From the NCBI RefSeq assembly GCF_017377875.1, contig NZ_CP070975.1:3410001-3474000 (forward strand): DNA of 64,000 bases, read 5' to 3'. A program made the translations under genes and the position numbers. The stretch comes from Alcaligenes sp. SORT26. Lineage in GTDB: Bacteria; Pseudomonadota; Gammaproteobacteria; Burkholderiales; Burkholderiaceae_B. Each line of letters starts with the position of its first letter. The first letter of the stretch is position 1. Under the pieces are notes generated by a model that searched no databases, was not told where the DNA came from, and worked only from the letters and a program-made list of their open reading frames with translations. Positions 26,758 to 36,750 of this stretch are shown here, piece after piece.

Positions 26758-27681
26758 CTAGAAGGTTTCCTTTCTGGCTAAGGATGCACACAGTGCATCT
26801 ATATCGACTTGTCCGGTAAAGACAGTTTGGGCCGGGCCGCTCATGCGTAGCGCCTGTCCGTCCCATTCAATGCGCAGACTGCCTCCACGAGTATCCACGA
26901 CAACCGGGCTTTGGAGCAATCCCCGGCGTATGCCCGCTACCACAGCCGCACAAGCCCCTGTGCCGCAAGCCAGGGTTTCGCCTGCCCCGCGCTCATAGAC
27001 GCGCAGCTTGATATGGTGAGGATCAATAATCTGCATGAAACCCGCGTTCACTTTGTTGGCAAAACGAGGGTGGGATTCGATGAAGGGGCCTACGGTGGCA
27101 ACCGGAGCCTGTTTCACATCGTTCACGACCTGCACGGCATGCGGGTTGGAGATCGAGACCAGCGACAAGGCTACAGGGGCGGTTTGGTCGGGCACTGGCA
27201 AGAGCCACAGTGAGTCTTCGCCTTGCTTGTGCGTTTCCAGCCCATTGTTGTCAAAGCCTACATCTGCCGGGGCAAAGCGGGTGGTGCCCATCATCACATC
27301 GACACCGCGCTGCGGGTCGTCATTCAGGCTGATGATGCCGGTACGAATTTGTGCGCGTAAAGGGTTGGCCGATGACAGGCCCTGTTCGTGTACAAAGCGG
27401 ACAAAGCAACGTGCGCCGTTGCCGCAGTGTTCAACTTCGCTGCCATCTGCATTAAAGATACGGTAGCGGAAATCGGCCCCTGTTTCGGTGGCGGCCTCGA
27501 CCAGCAGAATCTGGTCGGCCCCAATACCGAAATGACGATCTGCCAGGGCGCGGGCCCGTTCAGGCGTCATCTCAATCGTCTGCGTCACACCATCCAGCAT
27601 GACAAAGTCATTGCCTGCTCCGTGCATTTTGCTGAAACGCCAAATCGAGGAAGCGGGCTGGGGAGTGGTGGGGCTGTGCAT
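26758..27681 (-). CDS. dapF: Diaminopimelate epimerase
   Basis: A 307-residue enzyme that converts LL- to meso-diaminopimelate for lysine and peptidoglycan synthesis. The two catalytic Cys motifs are visible: [13 protein letters not shown] and [14 protein letters not shown], with the family start [18 protein letters not shown] 27681 (MHSPTTPQP) is chosen; the frame continues upstream but would overlap the acyltransferase gene and lacks conservation. It lies 8 bases downstream of that gene's stop in the same operon. Confidence 0.97.
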   Translation of the reverse strand: MHSPTTPQPASSIWRFSKMHGAGNDFVMLDGVTQTIEMTPERARALADRHFGIGADQILLVEAATETGADFRYRIFNADGSEVEHCGNGARCFVRFVHEQGLSSANPLRAQIRTGIISLNDDPQRGVDVMMGTTRFAPADVGFDNNGLETHKQGEDSLWLLPVPDQTAPVALSLVSISNPHAVQVVNDVKQAPVATVGPFIESHPRFANKVNAGFMQIIDPHHIKLRVYERGAGETLACGTGACAAVVAGIRRGLLQSPVVVDTRGGSLRIEWDGQALRMSGPAQTVFTGQVDIDALCASLARKETF

Positions 27682-27689
27682 GATGGGGT

Positions 27690-28580
27690 CTAGTAGATGC
27701 CGGGTTGACCTTCGGGTCGGGTTTTGAAGCGCCGATGAACCCAATAATACTGCGGCGGGTCCTCGCGCACATATTTTTCAATCAGTGCATTCATGCGCTC
27801 GGTGGCTTCTTCCAGCGAGCCTTCGCCAGGGAAGTCGGACATGGGTTCCAGTACCTGAATATGGTAGTGGCCGGTTTCCGCATCCACGCGTGAAATCACC
27901 GGGATAACCAAGGCATCCTGATTACGGGCGATCTGGGCGGTGGACAGGAGGGTGGCGGCAGGCACGTTGAAAAAGGGCACAAAGGCCGAGCCTTTGCTGC
28001 CGAAATCCATATCGGGCAAGTAATAGATAGGTTGGCCTTTTTGCAATGCACGCATCAAACCACGAATACCGTCCTTGCGGGAAATCAGCGGTACCGAGGA
28101 AAAGCGGCTGCGGCCTTCATACATCAGACGATCAACATGGGGATCGCGCTGTGGTGTGTAAAAGGCTACCAAAGGCGAGATCGACATGGACAGCCGGGTG
28201 CCAGCGGCATCCATACCCAGAAAGTGGGGCACCAGCAGCATGACTTTGCGCCCTTGTTCCAGCGCCTGGGTAATGTGTTCTTCGCCCGTCAGGTGCAAGG
28301 TGTTCAGGATGGTGCTGGGTAAACCGAACCAGAGCAGGCCGCGGTCCAGATAGGATTGTGCCAATAGCCGAAAGTGCTGCTTTTCCCATTCGCGCCGGGT
28401 ACTTTCCGGGGTGTCGGGAAAGCACAGGTCCAGATTGGTGCGTACAATGTGACGGCGACGGGAGGCGAAGCGATGCACCAGACCACCCAGTACAGATCCC
28501 CAACGCTGGCGCGTCCGTACCGAGGCGCGGCCAAAGTAGGAAAAAATGGATTTGAGCAGCGGGTAGGAATTAAAACTCAT
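27690..28580 (-). CDS. LpxL/HtrB-type lipid A acyltransferase (first copy)
   Basis: A 296-residue inner-membrane-associated acyltransferase that adds a secondary acyl chain to the lipid A precursor. The catalytic motif HX4D is HFLGMD, and later strands ([21 protein letters not shown]) match the family. The ATG overlaps the stop of the second acyltransferase gene (ATGA), so the two are translationally coupled. LpxL versus LpxM type and chain specificity cannot be told by eye. Confidence 0.92.
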   Translation of the reverse strand: MSFNSYPLLKSIFSYFGRASVRTRQRWGSVLGGLVHRFASRRRHIVRTNLDLCFPDTPESTRREWEKQHFRLLAQSYLDRGLLWFGLPSTILNTLHLTGEEHITQALEQGRKVMLLVPHFLGMDAAGTRLSMSISPLVAFYTPQRDPHVDRLMYEGRSRFSSVPLISRKDGIRGLMRALQKGQPIYYLPDMDFGSKGSAFVPFFNVPAATLLSTAQIARNQDALVIPVISRVDAETGHYHIQVLEPMSDFPGEGSLEEATERMNALIEKYVREDPPQYYWVHRRFKTRPEGQPGIY

Positions 28581-29431
28581 GGTGTGGCATCGCCAGGCAA
28601 AGGGGGCGCGTCATGCGGAACCTTGTAGCGGTTGTAGGCCCAGAGGTACTGGGTCGGAAAGCGCCGGATCAAGGTTTCCATGGAGGCATTGATCAAGGTG
28701 GCCAGTTCGGTAGGATCTTCAGGCAAGGGTTCAGGCAAGCGGAAGGTGTGAATATGAAAGCCGCGGCCTTTGGGCAGACGCTCTGTGGCCGTCACGATGA
28801 TGGGCACATTGGATTGTCGGGCCAGTTTGCCTGCCAAGGTCATGGTCAGGGCAGGGCGACCAAAGAAAGGCGCCCAAACGCCATCTCCTCCGCTGGGAAC
28901 CTGATCGGGCAGCATGCCGACCGACTCGCCTCGGCGAAAAGCACGAACTAGTTCGCGCACGCCTTTGATATTGGCTGGGACTGCATGCAGGCCTGGTAGT
29001 TCACGCGACTCCACCATCAAGGGTTCCAGAAACGCCTGACGGGGTGGGCGGAACATCACAGTCATCGGGTCCACGCCGGAAAAATAGCGCGCAATCATTT
29101 CAAAACAGCCCAGATGCGGAGTCAGATAAAGTATGCCGCGACCTTCGGCCAGCGTTTCCTGGACCATGGGCAGATTGTCGATTGTGCAGCGGTCCAGACA
29201 GGCTTGTGGATGCAGCCAGACGCGCGGGGTTTCCACAATCATGGCACCTGTTTCTCCGGCGGCTTGCCGAAAGAAAGCAGGAGAGTCGTAGCCCGCTTGG
29301 CGACAGTGGCTTTGCAGACGGCGGCGATAGCGTCCGGGAAAGGCGTAAATCAGTCGGCCTATGGTTCTACCCAGGCCATGCAGGACGGGTAAAGGCAGGC
29401 GAGCCATCAAGCGCAAAAGAGCCACTAGCAT
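28577..29431 (-). CDS. LpxL/HtrB-type lipid A acyltransferase (second copy)
   Basis: A 284-residue paralogue of the adjacent enzyme. The catalytic motif is HLGCFE, i.e. HX4E, whereas its neighbour has HX4D. VGMLPDQVPSGGDGVWAPFFGRPALT is the conserved substrate-binding region. It is the first gene of the operon running through dapF, the DUF484 gene and xerC. Two tandem copies with different acidic residues probably add different acyl chains; which chain each adds is unknown. Confidence 0.92.
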   Translation of the reverse strand: MLVALLRLMARLPLPVLHGLGRTIGRLIYAFPGRYRRRLQSHCRQAGYDSPAFFRQAAGETGAMIVETPRVWLHPQACLDRCTIDNLPMVQETLAEGRGILYLTPHLGCFEMIARYFSGVDPMTVMFRPPRQAFLEPLMVESRELPGLHAVPANIKGVRELVRAFRRGESVGMLPDQVPSGGDGVWAPFFGRPALTMTLAGKLARQSNVPIIVTATERLPKGRGFHIHTFRLPEPLPEDPTELATLINASMETLIRRFPTQYLWAYNRYKVPHDAPPLPGDATP

Positions 29432-29668
29432 GGGCCAGGCAATCCTTTAATGTGAAGTTTTGCTGAAATGATTACGTATTTTCGCTTAAAATGGATTGTA
29501 TCGCTGAGTTAAACGACAACTTGCGGAGCGATCGGGCGGCAAGCTGCCCACTATAAACCGCTAAAGCGTCGCGCCCCGTCTATCGTATCCACATCGCTGG
29601 CTTCGAGGTGCAACGCAGTTTGTTCAACCTCGTGCTGATTATCAGCCCTTATTAAAGGAAGCTACGCT
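29432..29668 (+). promoter_or_regulatory. Divergent region between the acyltransferase operon and metK
   Basis: 237 bases holding both promoters. An imperfect hairpin (cgaggtgcaac ... gttcaacctcg, 29608-29632) precedes metK. No SAM riboswitch of a known class was recognised. GGAAGC provides the metK ribosome site. Confidence 0.45.
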
Positions 29669-30832
29669 GTGAACAACAACGACTTTCTCTTTACATCCGA
29701 ATCCGTCTCTGAAGGCCACCCCGATAAGGTTGCCGACCAGATTTCCGACGCCATCCTGGACGCTATTTTCGAGCAAGATCCTCAGGCGCGTGTTGCTGCC
29801 GAGACCTTGTGCAATACCGGTCTGGTGGTGCTGGCTGGCGAGATCACGACGCACGCCAACGTGGATTACATCCAGGTTGCCCGCGACACCATCAAGCGTA
29901 TTGGCTATGACAATGGCGACTACGGCATTGATTACAAGTCCTGCGCCGTTCTGGTGGCCTACGACAAGCAGTCGCCCGATATCGCTCAAGGCGTGGATCG
30001 CAGCCCTGAAGAGCTGCTGAACCAAGGCGCTGGCGACCAGGGCCTGATGTTTGGCTACGCTTGCGACGAAACCCCTGATCTGATGCCTGCTCCCATCTGG
30101 TACGCCCACCGTCTGGTGCAGCGTCAGAGCGAACTGCGCAAAGATGGTCGTCTGCCCTGGTTGCGTCCTGACGCCAAGTCCCAAGTGACGTTCCGCTACG
30201 TGGATGGCCGTCCGACAGAAGTAGACACCGTGGTGCTGTCCACGCAGCATGCTCCTGAAATGTCCCAGAAAGACATTCACGAAGCCGTGATCGAACACAT
30301 CATTCGTCCTTGCTTCCCTTCGGACCTGCTGACTGAAAAAACCCGCTTCCTGGTGAACCCCACCGGCAAGTTCGTGATCGGTGGTCCTCAAGGCGATTGC
30401 GGCCTGACAGGTCGCAAGATCATTGTGGACACCTACGGTGGCGCATGCCCTCACGGTGGTGGTGCTTTCTCCGGTAAAGACCCCTCCAAAGTGGACCGTT
30501 CCGCAGCCTATGCCGCTCGTTATGTCGCCAAGAACATCGTGGCCGCCGGTCTGGCGCGTCAGTGTCAGGTGCAGTTGAGCTACGCCATTGGTGTAGCCGA
30601 GCCAATCAACATCACCATTTACACCGAAGGCACCGGCGTGATTCCGGATACCGAAATCGCCAAACTGGTCCGCCAACATTTCGACCTGCGCCCACGCGGC
30701 ATCATCGAAATGCTGGACCTGCAGCGCCCCATCTACACCAAGACGGCTGCCTACGGTCACTTTGGCCGCAGCGAGCCCGAGTTCAGTTGGGAAGCGACAG
30801 ACAAGGCCCAAACCTTGCGTCAGGCTATTTAA
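29669..30832 (+). CDS. metK: S-adenosylmethionine synthetase
   Basis: A 387-residue enzyme forming SAM from methionine and ATP. Family motifs in order: [18 protein letters not shown] near residue 12, [12 protein letters not shown] near 118, and the [23 protein letters not shown] loop in the second half. The start codon is GTG 29669 preceded by AAAGGAAGC. A strong terminator follows, and the SAH-responsive ahcY gene lies downstream, so the methyl cycle is encoded as adjacent units. Confidence 0.98.
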   Translation: MNNNDFLFTSESVSEGHPDKVADQISDAILDAIFEQDPQARVAAETLCNTGLVVLAGEITTHANVDYIQVARDTIKRIGYDNGDYGIDYKSCAVLVAYDKQSPDIAQGVDRSPEELLNQGAGDQGLMFGYACDETPDLMPAPIWYAHRLVQRQSELRKDGRLPWLRPDAKSQVTFRYVDGRPTEVDTVVLSTQHAPEMSQKDIHEAVIEHIIRPCFPSDLLTEKTRFLVNPTGKFVIGGPQGDCGLTGRKIIVDTYGGACPHGGGAFSGKDPSKVDRSAAYAARYVAKNIVAAGLARQCQVQLSYAIGVAEPINITIYTEGTGVIPDTEIAKLVRQHFDLRPRGIIEMLDLQRPIYTKTAAYGHFGRSEPEFSWEATDKAQTLRQAI

Positions 30833-30870
30833 GTCGCGGAAATACCCGGCCGTTCAGGCCCTTGGTAGAG

Positions 30871-30903
30871 AAAGCCAGTCAGTTGAATCTGACTGGCTTT
30901 TTT
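30871..30903 (+). terminator. Terminator after metK
   Basis: The 12-bp perfect stem aaagccagtcag / ctgactggcttt with a six-base loop runs into a T tract. Confidence 0.92.
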
Positions 30904-31069
30904 ATTGCCGGTTCATGCTGTTCTGATTTGATCGTGCGCATAGCAAGGACGGTTGATGTGATCGGGACCCAGTGTCTGTCAATACACGAGCCAGGTGCTT
31001 GCACCGTTCTTGCGATAAAAATATCGTGCTTTCCTGGCCGGGTCCGCTTCCCAAGACGATCCAAACAGG

Positions 31070-31075
31070 TACAAT
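31070..31075 (+). promoter_or_regulatory. Candidate -10 element of ahcY
   Basis: TACAAT lies 21 bases upstream of the riboswitch start, the spacing expected if transcription begins just before the aptamer. The matching -35 is poor. Confidence 0.35.
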
Positions 31076-31095
31076 CACCCACATTAATTTGCCAT

Positions 31096-31180
31096 CCCTG
31101 AGGGGCGTTGCGACAAGACTGCGGTCTTGCCAGGCTCGGGGCATGGATAGGTGGTATCCACCTTGGAGAACGACGCTCAC
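31096..31180 (+). ncRNA. S-adenosylhomocysteine (SAH) riboswitch
   Basis: The sequence shows the conserved SAH aptamer parts in order: P1 ccctgag (31096-31102) pairing with ctcgggg (31135-31141); the core GGGGCGTTGCGAC; a hairpin aagac-tgcg-gtctt (31115-31128); the hallmark CCAGGCTCGG; a second hairpin ggata...tatcc (31145-31159); and AACGACGCTCACC. A pseudoknot can form between gcgttg (31105-31110) and cgacgc (31171-31176) with one G-U pair. It lies 80 bases before ahcY, the known target in betaproteobacteria. High SAH is expected to switch the gene on. Confidence 0.88.
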
Positions 31181-31259
31181 CACGACCTGCATGGCGGGCT
31201 GCTGGTGAGAATTCATTTGCTCTCCGTGCAGTCTGCGTGCCGTATAACGGAGCCCGACT

Positions 31260-32657
31260 GTGACTTTTACCGATTACAAAATTGCCGATATCTCTTTGGC
31301 TGAATGGGGCCGCCGCGAGCTGACCATTGCCGAGACTGAAATGCCAGGCCTGATGGCCACCCGCGAGGAATTTGCTGCCTCCCAGCCCCTGAAGGGCGCG
31401 CGCATTGCTGGCAGTTTGCACATGACGATTCAAACCGGGGTTCTGATTGAAACCCTGACGGCCCTGGGCGCTGAAGTGCGCTGGGCATCGTGCAATATCT
31501 TCTCCACTCAAGACCACGCTGCGGCTGCTATTGCTGCCTCCGGTGTGCCTGTGTTCGCCGTCAAGGGCGAAACGCTGCCCGAGTACTGGCAATACGCCCA
31601 CGATATTTTTGATTGGCCCGGCGAGCAAGCCAACATGATCTTGGACGACGGTGGCGACGCAACACTGTTGCTGCACCTGGGTGCCCGTGCCGAAAAAGAC
31701 CTGTCCGTTCTGGACAAGCCAGGCAGCGAGGAAGAGCGCGTCATGTTCGCCTCTATCCGTGCCCGTCTGGAAACTGACAAGACCTGGTACTCCACCCGTC
31801 TGAGCCAAATTCAGGGCGTGACTGAAGAGACCACCACTGGTGTGCACCGCCTGTACCAGATGGCCAAGAAAGGCGAACTGGCTTTCCCCGCCATCAACGT
31901 GAACGATTCGGTCACCAAGTCCAAGTTCGACAACCTGTACGGCTGCCGCGAGTCCCTGGTGGACGGTATCAAGCGCGCTACCGACGTGATGGTTGCAGGC
32001 AAGATCGCTGTGGTTTGCGGTTTCGGTGACGTGGGTAAAGGTTGTGCTCAGGCTCTGGCCGCTCTGCGCGCCCAGGTTTGGGTTACTGAAATTGACCCTA
32101 TCTGCGCCCTGCAAGCCTCGATGGAAGGCTACCGCGTTGTGACCATGGAAGAAGCCGCCGACAAGGCTGATATCTTCGTGACCGCTACCGGTAACTACCA
32201 CGTCATCAACCGTTCGCATATGGATCGCATGAAAGATCAGGCCATCGTGTGCAATATCGGTCACTTTGATAACGAAATTGACGTGGCTTCGATTGAAGAC
32301 CTGGAATGGGAAGAGATCAAACCTCAGGTTGACCACATCATTTTCCCTGACGGCAAGCGCATCATCTTGCTGGCTCAAGGTCGTCTGGTGAACCTGGGCT
32401 GCGCCACTGGCCATCCTTCGTTTGTGATGTCGGCTTCGTTCACGAACCAGACCATTGCACAAATTGAATTGTTCACTCGTGGCGAGCACTACGAAACAGG
32501 TAAAGTATATGTACTGCCCAAACACCTGGACGAAAAAGTGGCACGTTTGCATCTGAAGAAACTGGGTGTGAATCTGTCTACCTTGTCCCAGGCACAGGCG
32601 GATTACATCAACGTACCTGTGCAAGGGCCGTTCAAGGCCGAGCACTACCGCTACTAA
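31260..32657 (+). CDS. ahcY: Adenosylhomocysteinase
   Basis: A 465-residue NAD-dependent enzyme that splits SAH into adenosine and homocysteine, relieving product inhibition of methyltransferases. The NAD loop [13 protein letters not shown] is near residue 258; [14 protein letters not shown]-like sequence ([18 protein letters not shown]) precedes it, and the C-terminus ends in the conserved EHYRY. Length matches long bacterial forms. The start is GTG 31260 ([18 protein letters not shown]). It is controlled by the upstream SAH riboswitch and followed by a holin-like gene and metF, the standard betaproteobacterial order. Confidence 0.98.
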   Translation: MTFTDYKIADISLAEWGRRELTIAETEMPGLMATREEFAASQPLKGARIAGSLHMTIQTGVLIETLTALGAEVRWASCNIFSTQDHAAAAIAASGVPVFAVKGETLPEYWQYAHDIFDWPGEQANMILDDGGDATLLLHLGARAEKDLSVLDKPGSEEERVMFASIRARLETDKTWYSTRLSQIQGVTEETTTGVHRLYQMAKKGELAFPAINVNDSVTKSKFDNLYGCRESLVDGIKRATDVMVAGKIAVVCGFGDVGKGCAQALAALRAQVWVTEIDPICALQASMEGYRVVTMEEAADKADIFVTATGNYHVINRSHMDRMKDQAIVCNIGHFDNEIDVASIEDLEWEEIKPQVDHIIFPDGKRIILLAQGRLVNLGCATGHPSFVMSASFTNQTIAQIELFTRGEHYETGKVYVLPKHLDEKVARLHLKKLGVNLSTLSQAQADYINVPVQGPFKAEHYRY

Positions 32658-32699
32658 AACGCATCGGCGTCTTCGGACGCTTATTCTTGGAGCCCTATC

Positions 32700-33038
32700 A
32701 TGACTTTGCTACTTGTCTGGATCCTGAATGCTGTTGCCTTGCTGGTTGTTGCCTACATTCTGCCCGGTATTACCGTGGCGTCGTTTGGCTCGGCCCTGAT
32801 AGCAGCGCTGGTACTGGGTTTGCTCAATACCTTGGTCAAACCTTTGCTGATTGTGCTGACCTTGCCCATCACCATTGTGACCTTGGGCTTGTTTCTGCTG
32901 GTACTTAACGCTTTGGTATTCTGGTTTGCGGGCTCCATCCTTAAAGGCTTTCAGGTTGAAGGCTTCTGGTGGGCCGTGATCGGGGCTATCGTCTACAGCT
33001 TGGTCTCCGGATTGTTGTCGGGACTGTTAATGAAATGA
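32700..33038 (+). CDS. Holin-like small membrane protein (YvlD/phage holin family 4)
   Basis: A 112-residue protein with four transmembrane segments and almost no loops. The pattern LVLGLLNTLVKPLLIVLTLPITIVTLGLF is typical of the family PF04020. It is not phage here: the gene is conserved between ahcY and metF in betaproteobacteria. The stop overlaps the metF start (ATGA). The function is not known. Confidence 0.88.
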   Translation: MTLLLVWILNAVALLVVAYILPGITVASFGSALIAALVLGLLNTLVKPLLIVLTLPITIVTLGLFLLVLNALVFWFAGSILKGFQVEGFWWAVIGAIVYSLVSGLLSGLLMK

Positions 33039-33874
33039 GCAATAAGCAAACCTTGAGCCTGGAGTTTTTCCCGCCGCGAGACATCGCGGCGCAGGAAAAA
33101 CTGGTGCGTACCGCCAAGTCCCTGATGGGTTTGAACCCCGCCTATGTCAGCATGACGTTTGGAGCCGGTGGCTCCACCCGTGCGGGCACGGTCGATGCGG
33201 TAGCACTGCTGCAAAAACTGGGCTTTGATGTGGCACCGCACTTGTCGTGCATCGGTACGGCACCGGCACAGCTTAGCGAGATGCTCGACAATTACCGCGA
33301 CCAGGGCATCCGCCGTATTGTTGCCCTGCGCGGTGACTTGCCTTCGGGTATGGGCGGTGACGCGGGCGAGCTGCGCTATGCCAGCGATCTGGTGGCTTTT
33401 ATCCGCCAGAATTATGGGGAACACTTCCATATCGAAGTGGCGGCCTATCCGGAAATGCACCCCCAAGCCACCGGCTTTGGGGACGACCTGGGTCACTTTG
33501 TGAACAAGGTCAATGCAGGTGCGCATGGCGCGATCACCCAGTACTTCTTTAACCCGGACTCCTACTTCAGTTTTGTGGAACGAGCCCAGGCACAAGGCGT
33601 CACGATTCCGATCACGCCGGGTATCATGCCCATTACCAATTCGTCCCAGTTGCTGCGTTTCTCGACCATGTGTGGTGCGGAAGTGCCACGCTGGATTCGT
33701 CTGCGTCTGGCTGATTTTGGTGATGACCGTGCATCGATTCGCGCGTTTGGTATCGATGTGGTGGCACGTTTGTGTCAGGACCTGCTCGATGGCGGGGCGC
33801 CTGGCATTCACATGTACACCTTGAACGGGGCCGATGCGAGCATGGCTATTCTGCCGAATCTGACCTGGCGCTAA
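33035..33874 (+). CDS. metF: 5,10-methylenetetrahydrofolate reductase
   Basis: A 279-residue flavoprotein that makes 5-methyl-THF for homocysteine methylation. SLEFFPPRD near the N-terminus, MTFGAGGS, ALRGDLP, AAYPEMHPQA, QYFFNP and the late GIMPITNSSQL are all family motifs. ATG 33035 overlaps the stop of the holin-like gene. With metK and ahcY it completes a methyl-cycle block, so it may be cotranscribed from the riboswitch-controlled promoter. Confidence 0.97.
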   Translation: MSNKQTLSLEFFPPRDIAAQEKLVRTAKSLMGLNPAYVSMTFGAGGSTRAGTVDAVALLQKLGFDVAPHLSCIGTAPAQLSEMLDNYRDQGIRRIVALRGDLPSGMGGDAGELRYASDLVAFIRQNYGEHFHIEVAAYPEMHPQATGFGDDLGHFVNKVNAGAHGAITQYFFNPDSYFSFVERAQAQGVTIPITPGIMPITNSSQLLRFSTMCGAEVPRWIRLRLADFGDDRASIRAFGIDVVARLCQDLLDGGAPGIHMYTLNGADASMAILPNLTWR

Positions 33875-33895
33875 GCACTTCGCGTAGCAATAAAA

Positions 33896-33926
33896 AAACC
33901 CGCCTGATGGATTTGGCGGGTTTTTT
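33896..33926 (+). terminator. Terminator after metF
   Basis: The nine-base stem aaacccgcc / ggcgggttt is followed by TTTTTT. Confidence 0.9.
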
Positions 33927-34019
33927 CATGGGGCGGCTATATGGCCTGTACCTTTTCCGGTTTCATTGACGGCTTTGTAAACAGAGCTTTCGATTAAACA
34001 GTTTGTGGTAGCGGGTTAC

Positions 34020-34649
34020 TTATAGTTCCGGAGCGGGCACAGCCCAGCCTTTATCAGTCAAAATACTGTCCAGACGCTGATCGTGCTCGGCAGGCTGGTA
34101 GGATTGGCCCGACAAGTCGCCCACCGCCCAGGCAATACCGATACTGGTAAAGGCGTGGTTTTGTTCTTTCAGTGCAGCCAGGGTTCGGTCGTAATAACCT
34201 TTGCCATATCCCAGGCGGTCGCCCTGCCGGGTATAGCCCAAGGTCGGGACCAGAACGATGTCGGGTCGCATGGCTTTGGTGGAAGTGGGGATTTCAATCC
34301 CGTAACGTCCCTGTTCCATCTCTGTTTCGGGTGTCCACTCTACAAAGCTCAACGGAGCATTTGTTTCGGTGACCACGGGCAAACAGACATTCAAACCTTC
34401 TTCTTCGACCCATTGAACCAATAAGGGGCGCAGATCAGGCTCTTGTGCCATTGGCCAGAAAGCGGCAATGGTAGTGGGTTCGGCACGACCTTGTTCACGC
34501 AGGCGGCTGCGGTTGGTGGCCAGCCAGGTAAACAAACGGCCCCGGATCAGCAAAGCGCCCCGGTTGGTATCAATGGCGGGCTGTCCTGCACGCAGGTCTT
34601 TTAGTCGCGTGCGCAGCGCGGCTGCGTTATGCTCTACGTTCTGAATCAT
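34020..34649 (-). CDS. 5-formyltetrahydrofolate cyclo-ligase
   Basis: A 209-residue ATP-dependent enzyme that converts 5-formyl-THF to 5,10-methenyl-THF. The signature GYGKGYYDRTLAAL is near residue 150, with RPDIVLVPTLGYTRQGDRLG before it. ATG 34649 (MIQNVEHN) is chosen; the longer frame to 34721 enters the divergent transglycosylase gene. It faces metF tail-to-tail, so the region holds three folate/methyl-cycle functions. The start codons of this gene and the transglycosylase are only about 25 bases apart. Confidence 0.93.
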   Translation of the reverse strand: MIQNVEHNAAALRTRLKDLRAGQPAIDTNRGALLIRGRLFTWLATNRSRLREQGRAEPTTIAAFWPMAQEPDLRPLLVQWVEEEGLNVCLPVVTETNAPLSFVEWTPETEMEQGRYGIEIPTSTKAMRPDIVLVPTLGYTRQGDRLGYGKGYYDRTLAALKEQNHAFTSIGIAWAVGDLSGQSYQPAEHDQRLDSILTDKGWAVPAPEL

Positions 34650-34674
34650 GGGTGATTTTCTAAAGGCCGTCACT

Positions 34675-36750
34675 ATGGGTATCAACCAGCTAAAGTACCA
34701 GAAATCCCCGGCTTGGGGCATGGCATCCGCGCTCCCTCGTCCGTCCTTGAGCGCCCTGGTGGTGTTTGCTCTGGGTTTGGTCGGCTGTGCGGGTTCGCAA
34801 TCGCCACAAGCCCAGACTCATTCTTCGGAGGCTGCCCCCGCTCAACAAGCGATGGTGTTGCAGCCTGCCAAAGAAGCCGTACGCCGTTGGGATCGAGTCC
34901 CGGCCGTTCCTCCCGTTGCGCGTCAGGCTCTGGTCGACGCCCGCGATGCGGTGCAAGCCAAACGCTGGGCAGCGCTGGATGCCTTGGCTCCGGTAGCGGC
35001 GGATGACCCTGTGCTGGGTTCTTATGCTCAGTACTGGCGCTTGCGCCGCATCCTGCAAGATGCCGCGACGCCAGTGCCGGATGAACAAGTTCGTTTGTTT
35101 CTGGCCAGCAATCAGGATGAATACCTGGAAAATCGCCTGAAGTCGGACTGGATTGTGGCGGCAGCTCGCACCGGCAACTATGCCCTGGTGCGTGAACTGG
35201 CTCCTGTGCATGCCCCGACTTCAGCCGTGAAGTGTGCCGTTGCGTCGGCTCAGAACGTGGCCGGTCAATCTGTGGATGTAGCAGATTTGCTGGCTTCCTT
35301 TGCACCCAGCCAGGCCTGCTGGTCGGCGCTGGATCAACTGTATGCTCGTAAAGTTGTCAGCAAGAATCAGGTCCGTGATCTGATGCGTGATGCTCTGGAA
35401 AATAACCGCACAGCCCAGGCTCGCCGTCTGGCGGCGATTATTTTCACTGCGCCGCAGATGAAGGATTACACCGCCTTGATGGCTGCACCACAGAAGTGGC
35501 TGGATCGGAACGTCAATAACAGTTCGGTAAACCCGGAACTGGTTGCTTTGGCTCTGTCCCGTTTGGGTCGCGGTCAGCGTGATACTGCCGCGGCATATAT
35601 TGATCGCACCTGGGCAGGCAAAATTCCTCAGGAAAACCTGAATTGGGTGTGGGGCCAGTTTGGTCTGATCAGTGCCCTGCGAGTAGAGAGTGATGCCGCG
35701 ACGTGGTATCGCCGCTCCGGTCGTACCGCCATGACTGATTACAACAACGCCTGGCAAGTACGCGCTGAGTTGCGTCAGCCCAGCATCGAGTGGAAGCATG
35801 TCTCTGCTGCCATCGACAAGATGAATGATGCGCAGAAGGCCGAGCCGGTGTGGGTGTACTGGTCGGCTCGTGCGCATGATGCCTTGGGTCATAAAGATCA
35901 GGCTCGTGCCAAGTTCCAATCCATTGTGGGCGATCTCAACTTTTACGGGCAGTTGGCAACCGAAGAGTTGGGAATGACGCCTTCCTTGCCCCCTCAGCCA
36001 CAGCCTTTGACGCCTTTGGACATGCAGGATGCCCGTACCAATGCAGGCCTGTTGCGGGCGGTGGAACTGTTCAAGCTGGGCTGGCGTCCTGAAGCTGTGC
36101 CAGAGTGGAACTTTGCGCTGCGCGGCATGAACGACAGACAGCTACGTGCTGCGGCAGAGTTCGCGCGTGAGCAGCATATTTACGACCGGGTGGTGAATAC
36201 CTCCTTGTTGACCAAGAACGAGATCGACTTCAGCCAGCGCTTTATCGCTCCTTTTGAAGGCCGTGTGACTGAGCAGGCCAAGTCCATCAATCTGGACCCG
36301 GCCTGGGTCTATGGCCTGATTCGTCAGGAATCGCGCTTCATTACTGATGCACGTTCCGGCGTGGGGGCATCAGGTTTGATGCAGTTGATGCCTGCAACGG
36401 CCAAATGGGTGGCCAACAAGATCGATATGCACGATTTCTCGCCTGCGCGGGTTAACGAGTTCGAGGTCAACACCGTACTGGGCACCAATTACCTGAATAT
36501 CGTTTTAGGTCAGTTGGGCGGCTCTCAGGTTCTGGCGTCGGCCGGTTATAACGCAGGCCCTGGCCGTCCGATTCAGTGGCGCTCGCGTTTGAACGGTTCG
36601 GTGGAAGGGGCGATTTTTGCCGAGACCATTCCGTTTACCGAGACGCGCCTGTACGTGAAAAACGTCCTGTCTAACGCCACGTACTACGCCATGATGTTTA
36701 GCGGTCAACCTCAATCGCTGAAAGGGCGTTTGGGTACGATTGCGCCTTGA
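34675..36750 (+). CDS. Soluble-type lytic murein transglycosylase (lipoprotein)
   Basis: A protein of 691 residues in the Slt70 class. An N-terminal hydrophobic segment ends in a lipobox LVGC, followed by a long alpha-helical superhelical region (about 60-520) and a C-terminal lysozyme-like SLT domain with catalytic Glu in LIRQESRFITDARSGVGASG and the GLMQLMPATAKW and NIVLGQLGG motifs. It cleaves the glycan backbone to 1,6-anhydromuropeptides. ATG 34675 has AAAGG eight bases upstream; ATG 34720 would give a more standard signal peptide but has its purine tract too close, and ATG 34648 overlaps the divergent gene. Its stop overlaps cca. Confidence 0.9.
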   Translation: MGINQLKYQKSPAWGMASALPRPSLSALVVFALGLVGCAGSQSPQAQTHSSEAAPAQQAMVLQPAKEAVRRWDRVPAVPPVARQALVDARDAVQAKRWAALDALAPVAADDPVLGSYAQYWRLRRILQDAATPVPDEQVRLFLASNQDEYLENRLKSDWIVAAARTGNYALVRELAPVHAPTSAVKCAVASAQNVAGQSVDVADLLASFAPSQACWSALDQLYARKVVSKNQVRDLMRDALENNRTAQARRLAAIIFTAPQMKDYTALMAAPQKWLDRNVNNSSVNPELVALALSRLGRGQRDTAAAYIDRTWAGKIPQENLNWVWGQFGLISALRVESDAATWYRRSGRTAMTDYNNAWQVRAELRQPSIEWKHVSAAIDKMNDAQKAEPVWVYWSARAHDALGHKDQARAKFQSIVGDLNFYGQLATEELGMTPSLPPQPQPLTPLDMQDARTNAGLLRAVELFKLGWRPEAVPEWNFALRGMNDRQLRAAAEFAREQHIYDRVVNTSLLTKNEIDFSQRFIAPFEGRVTEQAKSINLDPAWVYGLIRQESRFITDARSGVGASGLMQLMPATAKWVANKIDMHDFSPARVNEFEVNTVLGTNYLNIVLGQLGGSQVLASAGYNAGPGRPIQWRSRLNGSVEGAIFAETIPFTETRLYVKNVLSNATYYAMMFSGQPQSLKGRLGTIAP

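Noticed and set aside
29432-29668. A possible SAM riboswitch upstream of metK
   Set aside because: Only a simple hairpin is present; none of the conserved cores of known SAM aptamers was found.
32700-33038. A prophage remnant suggested by the holin-like gene
   Set aside because: The gene is a standard chromosomal member of the ahcY-metF neighbourhood and no other phage gene is nearby.
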